Below the pieces are notes generated by a model. It searched no databases. It saw nothing but the letters and a program-made list of their open reading frames with translations, and had not been told where the DNA came from. Of a stretch of 5,558 bases of DNA, positions 1 through 5,064 are shown piece after piece. Numbering within the stretch: position 1 is the stretch's first letter; each line of letters begins with the position of its first letter. The stretch comes from Methanobacterium sp. PtaB.Bin024 (lineage in GTDB: Archaea > Methanobacteriota > Methanobacteria > Methanobacteriales > Methanobacteriaceae). The stretch lies in NCBI GenBank assembly GCA_002067065.1, contig MVPY01000063.1, positions 1 to 5,558 on the forward strand. Direction: 5' to 3'. The translations under genes and the position numbers were made by a program.

Positions 1-2
1 CT

Positions 3-434
3 GATTCAGGTATTATATGTCCAAACTGTAGGAATAGTGAGTATAATAAGAATTTCTGTGTTAAATGTGGCTATAACTTAAAAGATGTCTTGGGATATTA
101 TCGCCCTAAAGGTTTTCCTTCAGATGATGAATATTATCTGGAACTAAATAGGAATTATTTGAAAATACAGAGGAATATTCAGAGTGAGTATGATGATGTA
201 TGGGCTGAGTTTTCTTTTTGCTATGAAAAGATAGAAAATTTCCAAATCTCTACATGCGCAGGAAAGCTGTCCATAGGGACTTGTCTTGAAATCACCTATA
301 AAGAAGATCTAAAATGGGAATCCTATCCTTTGAAGCATTTCTGTTGTGGGAAAAATTCCATTAAAATACCAATTAATGAAAAATATGCCAATGAAATAAA
401 TAATATCATAACATCTAAAACATCTAACCTATAA
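3..434 (+). CDS. Zinc-ribbon protein of unknown function, 3' part of gene (5' end outside window)
   Basis: The reading frame is open from the left edge to the TAA at 432-434, giving 143 visible residues. No in-frame ATG lies in the visible part, and the only internal start-like codon (TTG at 90) would remove a clear zinc ribbon, so the true start is upstream of the window. The first visible residues carry CPNC (Cys6 and Cys9) and CVKC (Cys19 and Cys22), a CxxC-x9-CxxC pattern typical of short zinc ribbons found near the N-terminus of many archaeal proteins. The remaining 120 or so residues are mixed and polar, with no membrane segment and no motif I recognise; three further cysteines (in STCAG and FCCGK) do not form an evident second ribbon. 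The last codons lie in a short direct-repeat cluster (408-442). Function is unknown. The frame and zinc ribbon are clear; the product identity is not. Confidence 0.75.
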   Translation, partial: DSGIICPNCRNSEYNKNFCVKCGYNLKDVLGYYRPKGFPSDDEYYLELNRNYLKIQRNIQSEYDDVWAEFSFCYEKIENFQISTCAGKLSIGTCLEITYKEDLKWESYPLKHFCCGKNSIKIPINEKYANEINNIITSKTSNL

Positions 435-442
435 CATCTAAA
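408..442. repeat. Three direct copies of AACATCTAA across a stop codon
   Basis: The 9-mer AACATCTAA occurs at 410-418 and 419-427 (adjacent, exact) and again at 433-441. The outer copies sit in a longer identical 12-mer, ATAACATCTAAA, at 408-419 and 431-442. The cluster covers the last codons and stop of the zinc-ribbon gene and the first bases of the spacer. It resembles slippage-type duplication at a gene end. No function is implied. Confidence 0.6.
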
Positions 443-453
443 CTGAATTTTAG

Positions 454-466
454 AAAATTATACCTT
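454..466 (+). promoter_or_regulatory. Possible archaeal TATA element for the DUF488 gene
   Basis: A purine-rich stretch (AGAAAA) runs into TTATACCTT in the spacer after the zinc-ribbon gene. With the usual archaeal spacing of about 25 bases this predicts a transcript start near 485 and a leader of about 20 bases before the ATG at 508. The match is mediocre and the spacer is AT-rich throughout, so this is only a candidate. Confidence 0.3.
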
Positions 467-507
467 AAATTGGACTATGAGCTAAAAAAACCCTTAAATG
501 ATCTTAA

Positions 508-990
508 ATGACCACTGAAATCTTCACCATTGGCCACAGCAACCACCTTTTCTCCGCTTTTCTGGAACTCATCCAGCAACAAGATATCACTATGGTAGTG
601 GATGTCCGGTCCAGTCCCTACAGCAAATACTCCCCTCATTTTAACAAGAAACAATTCAAAAAAGCACTGGAGGGCCATCAAATAAAATATGTTTATCTGG
701 GAAACATGATAGGTGGCAAACCACCGGATAAAAAATTCTACCATGAGGATAAACTGGTATACCACCGCCTGGAAGCAGATGACAAATACCAAAAGGGACT
801 TAAGGAACTTTTAAAATTAACAGAGGACAATAAGATTGTTTTAATGTGTAGTGAGGAGGATCCGAATCGTTGCCACCGCCACCATCTCATCAGTCAATCA
901 CTGCTGAAAAAGGGTTTTAACATAATTCATATAAGGGGTGATGGCACTTTGGAGAAGATTGGCAAGGATTATCAGGCCAGGTTGTTTTAA
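508..990 (+). CDS. DUF488 family protein (COG5483-like)
   Basis: This 160-residue protein has the full set of DUF488 signatures: TIGHS at residues 7-11, VVDVRSSPYS at 30-39 (Asp32, Arg34), YLGNMIGG at 63-70, and LMCSEEDPNRCHRHH at 112-126 with Cys114, Cys122 and the HRHH run. Its length is usual for the family, so it appears intact. The family is widespread in bacteria and archaea, and its biochemical role is not established as far as I know; the conserved Cys, His, Arg and Asp residues suggest an enzyme. The start at ATG 508 is well fixed because an in-frame TAA lies directly before it at 505-507. Upstream TGATC at 499-503 is a weak ribosome-binding match. The next gene, a helicase, follows on the same strand after 71 bases, but T-rich and TATA-like sequence between them argues against assuming one operon. 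Confidence 0.9.
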   Translation: MTTEIFTIGHSNHLFSAFLELIQQQDITMVVDVRSSPYSKYSPHFNKKQFKKALEGHQIKYVYLGNMIGGKPPDKKFYHEDKLVYHRLEADDKYQKGLKELLKLTEDNKIVLMCSEEDPNRCHRHHLISQSLLKKGFNIIHIRGDGTLEKIGKDYQARLF

Positions 991-1000
991 ACCATCCAAA

Positions 1001-1020
1001 CTTTTATTATTCTCCTTTTC
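1001..1020 (+). terminator. Possible T-rich archaeal terminator after the DUF488 gene
   Basis: A pyrimidine-rich, T-dominated stretch begins about ten bases after the DUF488 stop, with T runs at both ends. Archaeal RNA polymerase often terminates at T-rich sequence without a hairpin, and I see no hairpin here. The T runs are short, so termination may be partial. Confidence 0.3.
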
Positions 1021-1031
1021 GATATAATCCA
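1020..1031 (+). promoter_or_regulatory. Possible TATA element for the helicase gene
   Basis: CGATATAATCCA lies about 37 bases before the helicase ATG. Archaeal spacing would put the transcript start near 1050, leaving a leader of about ten bases. No ribosome-binding match is visible between there and the ATG, which fits a nearly leaderless message. The evidence is pattern only. Confidence 0.3.
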
Positions 1032-1061
1032 GTAACATTTTAAAAAAAATATAAGATTTTC

Positions 1062-3875
1062 ATGCTTCAAAAAGTCATCAACAACTTAGAAAAAAATCCT
1101 ACCTTCAAAAGGAAGGTTGAACACATCGAAACCCTCAATGAAAGGAAAGCCCAGTACGGTCACGTGAAAGATCTGCCAGAATCCATCCAGAAATATCTCC
1201 TTGACAGTCATATCAAGCTCTACAAACACCAGGTTGAAGCCACACAACTCATAAGGGAGGGTGAAAATGTCCTTATCACCACCCCCACTGCATCTGGTAA
1301 GACATTAGCTTTCAACCTCGCCATTATTGAAAATTTAAGTAAGGATGAGGATGCAACTGCACTCTACATTTACCCGGCCAAGGCCCTGGCCAATGACCAG
1401 CTTAACGTGTTAAAACACATGGAATCATCCTGCAATCTTGATTTTGAACCTAACATCTACGATGGGGACACCCCCAAGAACATCCGCCCCTGGATCAAGG
1501 AGAACTCCCGTCTAATTTTAACCAATCCTTACATGTTGCACCTTATTTTGGGATGGCATCATCAGTGGAGTCGTTTCTATAAAAACCTTAAATACGTGGT
1601 TATTGATGAAGCCCACCATTACCGGGGTGTTTTCGGCTCCAATGTAGCCTTCCTAATAAGGAGATTGAGACGTATCTGCAGTCATTATGGTAGTTACCCT
1701 CAATTTATTCTCTCATCTGCCACATTGGCCAACCCAGAAGAGTTCAGCCGTAACCTGGTGGGTAAAACCTTCCAGGAGGTTAACCAGGATACCAGTCCCA
1801 GTGGAAGGAAACATTTCGTCTTGTACAACCCCTTTGCCAAGTGGGGTGATCTTTCCACCCACCAGGAGACCAAGAACCTGTTCCAGCTCATGGTTTTAAA
1901 TGATCTGCAGACTCTGTGTTTTACCATCAGCCGTAAAATGGCTGAAATCATTGCGATGTGGACTAAAAGAGAATTAAACGAAACTAGACCCGACCTGGTT
2001 GACAGAATAACTGCCTACAGATCTGGTTACCTGGCAGAAGAGAGAAGAAAAATCGAAAAGGGTCTGAAAACTGGTAACCTGGTTGGTGTTACCTGTACCA
2101 ATGCCCTGGAGCTGGGCGTGGATATTGGTAGTCTGGACTGTGTGATAATCAGTGGCTACCCTGGCACCATGATCAGCACATGGCAACAGGCAGGACGTGC
2201 AGGTAGAGCAGAAAACGAGTCCCTGGTGGTGATGGTGGCCTTTGAAAATGCCCTGGACCAGTACCTCATGAAACATCCTGAATTCCTCTTTCACAAATCA
2301 CATGAAAATGCGGTTATAGACCTGCAAAACAAAAAGATAACTAGAGGACACCTCTTATGTGCTATTAAAGAGTTACCATTAACTGTTGATGATTTTGAGA
2401 AATATTTTGAAGCTGATTTTGACGCCCTGGAGGCCATACGCAGGGAAAAAATGATCAAAGAAGCACTTACCGGATTGACCTTTATCGGACTTAAGGATCC
2501 TGCCCGGGAAATCAACTTGGACCAGATCTCCAGTGACAACTTCAAGGTTTTCCATAATAAACATGTAATGGAGACCATGGACAGGCAGCATGCCTACAGT
2601 GAAGCACATGAAGGTGCTGTGCTCATAAATCAGGGTGAAACATACATTGTTGACAAATTCAACCTTGACAAACGCAGGATAAATGTTAAAAAGATGGATG
2701 TGGATTACCATACCCAGGCCCTCAGGAATGTGGATGTTTCCATTGAAAAGGAAATCAGCACCAGAAAGACAGGTAAGTTCAGTGTCTCCTTTGGTGAGGT
2801 GAAGGTTACCCAGGACTTCTATAAATACAAACAGATGCTCTATGGTAAAACTTTATCCACACATGAACTGGACTTACCTCCCCTAAGGTATCATACCCGT
2901 GGTTTATGGTTCACCATTCCCGGTGTGGTGGCTGATAGTCTGGAGAACATAATCCCTAAAAAAGATGCCTATGCTGGCAGTCTCCACGGTGCAGAGCACG
3001 CCCTTATCTCCATGTTCCCCCTTCTGGTCTTATGTGACCGTTTCGACATAGGTGGATTATCCACCAATTACCATCCACAAACTGGTAAAGCCACCATCTT
3101 CATCTATGATGCCTATGAGGGTGGAATTGGCCTGGCAGAGAAGGCAGTGGAGGTTATGGAGAAATTGGTGGAGGTAACCCGGGACATGGTAAAAAGCTGT
3201 AAGTGCAGGAAAGGATGTCCCACATGTATTTATTCTCCTAAATGTGGTAATGATAACAAACCATTACATAAGAAGGGTACTATCTTCATATTGGAGGCTA
3301 TGATGAAGATGATGAAGGGTGAAAGTATGGATCTGCCTGGAGACATCATCCTTAACCATGTTGAATCTGCCCGAAAATCCTTAAAACCAGGTATGGTAGG
3401 GGCAGAAGGGTATCAGGAGTTTGAAAATCCCCAAAGTCTCACTAAGAAAGGTGAATCATTCTACATTAACGGCAATCTGGAAGAAGCTTTGGAGTGTTTC
3501 CAGAAAGCATTAAAGATGGATGAAAATAACCATTCTGCACTGAAATATAAGGGTATGATACTTGAGACTAAGGATGAACATCAGGAAGCATTGAAATCCT
3601 TCAAAAAAGCACTACAAATCCGGAAAGATGATCCGGAAACCCTTTATTATCTGGCAGTTTCCCTCTATAATATTGGTAGTTACCAGGAAAGTAGGGATAC
3701 TGCAGATAAACTCATCAAGATAAGGGCAGACTGGGATGATGCCTGGACTATACTGGCCATGTCCCTGCAGGCACTGGGTGATAAAGAAGGTGCTATGGAT
3801 GCTTATGGTAAGGCTTTGGATATTGATCCCTTAAACGAGGATGCAGCGGATAATTTAAAGGAACTTTTAGATTGA
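1062..3875 (+). CDS. SF2 DEAH-type helicase, YprA/MrfA-Hrq1-like (COG1205), with C-terminal TPR domain
   Basis: This 937-residue protein is an ATP-dependent superfamily 2 helicase. Visible motifs in order are: Walker A TPTASGKT (74-81, Lys80), Ia YPAKALANDQ (104-113), DEAH (182-185), SAT (219-221), V TNALELGVDIG (346-356), and WQQAGRAGR (374-382) as motif VI. The C-terminal metal-binding module follows: HGAEHA (642-647), CDRFDIGG (658-665), YDAYEGGIG (682-690), then a cysteine cluster at Cys713, 715, 719, 722 and 728. The last part holds four back-to-back 34-residue TPR units (791-824, 825-858, 859-892, 893-926) and a short cap. YprA/MrfA and yeast Hrq1 act in DNA repair, including crosslink repair; a similar role here is inference. 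MrfA's usual exonuclease partner (MrfB) is not in this window. ATG 1062 is the first ATG after an in-frame stop at 1041-1043. No ribosome-binding site is obvious. All catalytic motifs are intact. Confidence 0.93.
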   Translation: MLQKVINNLEKNPTFKRKVEHIETLNERKAQYGHVKDLPESIQKYLLDSHIKLYKHQVEATQLIREGENVLITTPTASGKTLAFNLAIIENLSKDEDATALYIYPAKALANDQLNVLKHMESSCNLDFEPNIYDGDTPKNIRPWIKENSRLILTNPYMLHLILGWHHQWSRFYKNLKYVVIDEAHHYRGVFGSNVAFLIRRLRRICSHYGSYPQFILSSATLANPEEFSRNLVGKTFQEVNQDTSPSGRKHFVLYNPFAKWGDLSTHQETKNLFQLMVLNDLQTLCFTISRKMAEIIAMWTKRELNETRPDLVDRITAYRSGYLAEERRKIEKGLKTGNLVGVTCTNALELGVDIGSLDCVIISGYPGTMISTWQQAGRAGRAENESLVVMVAFENALDQYLMKHPEFLFHKSHENAVIDLQNKKITRGHLLCAIKELPLTVDDFEKYFEADFDALEAIRREKMIKEALTGLTFIGLKDPAREINLDQISSDNFKVFHNKHVMETMDRQHAYSEAHEGAVLINQGETYIVDKFNLDKRRINVKKMDVDYHTQALRNVDVSIEKEISTRKTGKFSVSFGEVKVTQDFYKYKQMLYGKTLSTHELDLPPLRYHTRGLWFTIPGVVADSLENIIPKKDAYAGSLHGAEHALISMFPLLVLCDRFDIGGLSTNYHPQTGKATIFIYDAYEGGIGLAEKAVEVMEKLVEVTRDMVKSCKCRKGCPTCIYSPKCGNDNKPLHKKGTIFILEAMMKMMKGESMDLPGDIILNHVESARKSLKPGMVGAEGYQEFENPQSLTKKGESFYINGNLEEALECFQKALKMDENNHSALKYKGMILETKDEHQEALKSFKKALQIRKDDPETLYYLAVSLYNIGSYQESRDTADKLIKIRADWDDAWTILAMSLQALGDKEGAMDAYGKALDIDPLNEDAADNLKELLD

Positions 3876-3899
3876 TCAACTAGTAGAGTTTTAAATAGG

Positions 3900-4481
3900 T
3901 TAGTATGTCCACACTGGTATTTCTTTCCATTTTGCATTAAAACGTCTGAGAGTTTTGATAATCTCGGGTGCGTTGTGGCGATCCACAAGGATCACCGATT
4001 TAGCCAATTTTTCAGCTGTGATCCTTTCTATTATGCCAGGATATTTTTTTTTCTTCTTAACACCACCCACATAATAAGTAGAACTTCCCCCATAAAGAGT
4101 TCTATATAATTTACTTCGAATATTCCTCTTGAGATCAGTAGTATCATAGGCGATTATCATTTGAGACTTTAAATCTTCGTCTTCAATAGATAAAGTTACA
4201 GGTTTTCCATGTAACAATATACCCTCCCCAGATAAAGCACCTGCTAAGGTTGGCTCATCTACTAACTCGTCAAGGGTAAGATGTAAGACCTGGAATTTTT
4301 CTGGAGCTAATAAATTAATTTTTTGAATGATTTCAGGATTTTTTCGAGAGTATATAATGGCAATATCCACATCAGAATACTTATCAAAATCCCCTCTTGC
4401 CACTGATCCAAAAAGAACCACAGATAATATTTCATCAAAATTTTTTATCTTATTGGTAAATTTTACAGCATCTTTAAGCAT
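3900..4481 (-). CDS. MNT-type nucleotidyltransferase (GSX10DXD), possible MntA-like antitoxin
   Basis: This 193-residue protein has an N-terminal minimal nucleotidyltransferase domain with the exact GSX10DXD signature: Gly25-Ser26, then Asp37 and Asp39. These residues bind the nucleotide and metal in polymerase-beta-fold transferases. A third acidic residue is not obvious where I would expect it (FQVLHLTLDEL, 63-73). The protein is longer than a bare MNT domain: residues about 105-193 form a second region with LYGGSSTYYVGG (129-140), a Lys142-146 run, SVILV (162-166) and a C-terminal IPVWTY. I read this as an extended archaeal form. In HEPN-MNT (type VII) toxin-antitoxin pairs, MntA adds AMP to its HEPN partner. 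The start is ATG 4481 rather than GTG 4505, because GGAGG at 4495-4491 is nine bases before this ATG. It overlaps the upstream gene by 8 bases, implying coupled translation. It converges on the helicase with only 24 bases between stops. Confidence 0.82.
   Translation of the reverse strand: MLKDAVKFTNKIKNFDEILSVVLFGSVARGDFDKYSDVDIAIIYSRKNPEIIQKINLLAPEKFQVLHLTLDELVDEPTLAGALSGEGILLHGKPVTLSIEDEDLKSQMIIAYDTTDLKRNIRSKLYRTLYGGSSTYYVGGVKKKKKYPGIIERITAEKLAKSVILVDRHNAPEIIKTLRRFNAKWKEIPVWTY
4044..4052 (-). repeat. A9 homopolymer in the nucleotidyltransferase gene
   Basis: Nine consecutive A residues on the coding strand encode Lys144-146 within a five-lysine run. It is the longest homopolymer I noticed inside a gene in this window and could slip in replication, transcription or sequencing. 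The frame remains open through it. Confidence 0.85.
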
Positions 4482-4848
4482 AGATAAGACCCTCCGAAAA
4501 TTCACGGATCTTTGCTAAGATCTCAAGTGCTTGTTCAGCAGTTTTACCATTTTTACCAGTGCCATAAACCTGTCCAGGGCGCATATCCTCCAGCTCCTGG
4601 AAAAGAATGCTAATATTAATACTGTCTTCATCGAAATACTTGTCTCTTTTAAGTGTTCCGGGAATTTTGTTATGTTTAATATCCTTATCTGGCCTTAATC
4701 TACCCGTTGAATGGAGGGCAGCGTTAATGTAATGAGCAGATATTAACACAGATAATTCAACAATTGTCTCATGATCTTCATTATTATCTAATTTTGAGAG
4801 AGTGCCCGTTAAATTTTCTATTTTTTCTAAATGGTTTTCAATTTTCAT
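4474..4848 (-). CDS. Small HEPN-like helical protein, possible toxin partner of the nucleotidyltransferase
   Basis: This 124-residue soluble protein appears mostly helical, with no signal peptide or membrane segment. The central part (36-63) reads ISAHYINAALHSTGRLRP, then DKDIKHNKIPG. Arg52 and His59 give an R-x6-H arrangement, compatible with the Rx4-6H signature of HEPN ribonucleases. However, its mid-protein position and Pro53 after the Arg are not typical of HepT. Tyr71 and Tyr95 (RPGQVYG, 90-96) are possible modification targets. Gene order is the main support: it lies directly upstream of, and overlaps by 8 bases, a GSX10DXD transferase, as in HEPN-MNT pairs. The start at ATG 4848 has a modest AGGA six bases upstream, and a strong TATA box lies about 30 bases upstream. 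The HEPN label is inference. It could be a substrate-binding partner without nuclease activity. Confidence 0.6.
   Translation of the reverse strand: MKIENHLEKIENLTGTLSKLDNNEDHETIVELSVLISAHYINAALHSTGRLRPDKDIKHNKIPGTLKRDKYFDEDSINISILFQELEDMRPGQVYGTGKNGKTAEQALEILAKIREFSEGLIYA
4491..4495 (-). promoter_or_regulatory. Ribosome-binding site that sets the nucleotidyltransferase start
   Basis: GGAGG, continued by GTC, lies inside the last codons of the upstream HEPN-like gene and nine bases before ATG 4481. It matches the 16S 3'-end complement better than any other site in the window. It would lie inside the coding region if translation began at GTG 4505, so it decides the start in favour of 4481. 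Confidence 0.7.
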
Positions 4849-4873
4849 CTTGTTTCCTAGTATGAAATTAAGG

Positions 4874-4886
4874 CTTTATATATCTT
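4874..4886 (-). promoter_or_regulatory. TATA box for the HEPN-like/nucleotidyltransferase pair
   Basis: On the minus strand this reads AAGATATATAAAG, the best archaeal TATA match in the window. Usual spacing places the transcript start near 4850-4855, only 2-7 bases before ATG 4848, so the message would be almost leaderless. The upstream edge overlaps the outer arm (4885-4889) of the first dyad repeat, so a protein bound there would compete or cooperate with TFB/TBP. Confidence 0.6.
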
Positions 4887-4890
4887 ACTG

Positions 4891-4903
4891 TTATCCCAGA
4901 TAA
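4891..4903. promoter_or_regulatory. Operator-like dyad, copy 1
   Basis: TTATCCCAGATAA has five-base arms (TTATC/GATAA) that pair perfectly around CCA, plus outer arms TTACT/AGTAA. It lies just upstream of the TATA box of the minus-strand gene pair, where an archaeal regulator could block or recruit TFB/TBP. Confidence 0.55.
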
Positions 4904-4929
4904 AAAGTAAATAATTACAATGACTTTTG

Positions 4930-4942
4930 TTATCCTGGCTAA
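4930..4942. promoter_or_regulatory. Operator-like dyad, copy 2
   Basis: TTATCCTGGCTAA differs from the perfect palindrome TTATCCTGGATAA at one base, making it the closest copy. It is 39 bases from copy 1 and has the outer arms ACTTTT/AAAAGT, offset by two bases on the left. Confidence 0.55.
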
Positions 4943-4969
4943 AAAGTAAGAGATATGATTAACTTTTGT

Positions 4970-4982
4970 TGTTCCTGGATAG
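4970..4982. promoter_or_regulatory. Operator-like dyad, copy 3 (weaker)
   Basis: TGTTCCTGGATAG keeps the centre TTCCTGGATA but differs from the consensus palindrome at three of 13 positions. It is 40 bases from copy 2 and 82 bases before the hydrolase ATG, so it could serve either divergent gene. Confidence 0.45.
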
Positions 4983-5064
4983 AAAATAAGTATTGAGATT
5001 CAACCTGTTGCACCTCTAACCATAATAGAAAAATTCTAGTATCAACAGTTTATAATCAGTTAAC

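Larger units (their letters stand above)
4885..5010. repeat. Tandem array of three 39-40 bp repeats with dyad symmetry
   Basis: Three imperfect copies follow each other between the divergent genes. Each has a core close to the 13-bp palindrome TTATCCTGGATAA (4891-4903, 4930-4942, 4970-4982), spaced 39 and 40 bases apart. The cores are preceded by ACTTTTG-like sequence and followed by AAAGTAAG-like sequence, so the symmetry extends outward: TTACT (4885-4889) pairs with AGTAA (4906-4910) in copy 1, and ACTTTT (4923-4928) pairs with AAAAGT (4942-4947) in copy 2. Similarity continues through the linkers, so these are true tandem repeats. A degraded fourth start, TGTTGCACCT, follows in phase at 5006-5015. 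Near-constant spacing of about four helical turns suits cooperative binding of a regulator on one DNA face. The rest of the spacer up to 5064 shows nothing else convincing. Confidence 0.75.

Noticed and set aside
475..792. Minus-strand open frame opposite the DUF488 gene
   Set aside because: It is antisense to a gene with clear family motifs, and its translation shows no recognisable domain.
1044..1056. A-rich AAATATAAG stretch as TATA box of the helicase
   Set aside because: It is only a few bases from the ATG, so the predicted transcript start would fall inside the coding region, and no later start keeps the protein intact.
1687..2711. Several short open frames in other frames of the helicase region
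   Set aside because: All lie within the helicase coding sequence, have no motif or ribosome-binding site, and have compositions expected of shadow frames.
4481..4505. GTG 4505 as the nucleotidyltransferase start
   Set aside because: It would overlap the upstream gene by 32 bases and place the only good ribosome-binding site inside the gene. ATG 4481 is better supported.
4885..5010. CRISPR array
   Set aside because: The repeats are imperfect, have a 39-40 bp period with linkers that are themselves similar, and show only three copies. CRISPR units have near-identical repeats and unrelated spacers of about 30-40 bases.
5006..5028. Fourth full copy of the dyad repeat
   Set aside because: Only the leading TGTTG and CCT match in phase; the palindromic core is lost, so it is noted as a degraded remnant at most.
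5047..5059. TTTATAAT as TATA box for the alpha/beta hydrolase
   Set aside because: It lies too close to ATG 5065; standard spacing puts transcription start about 14 bases inside the gene.
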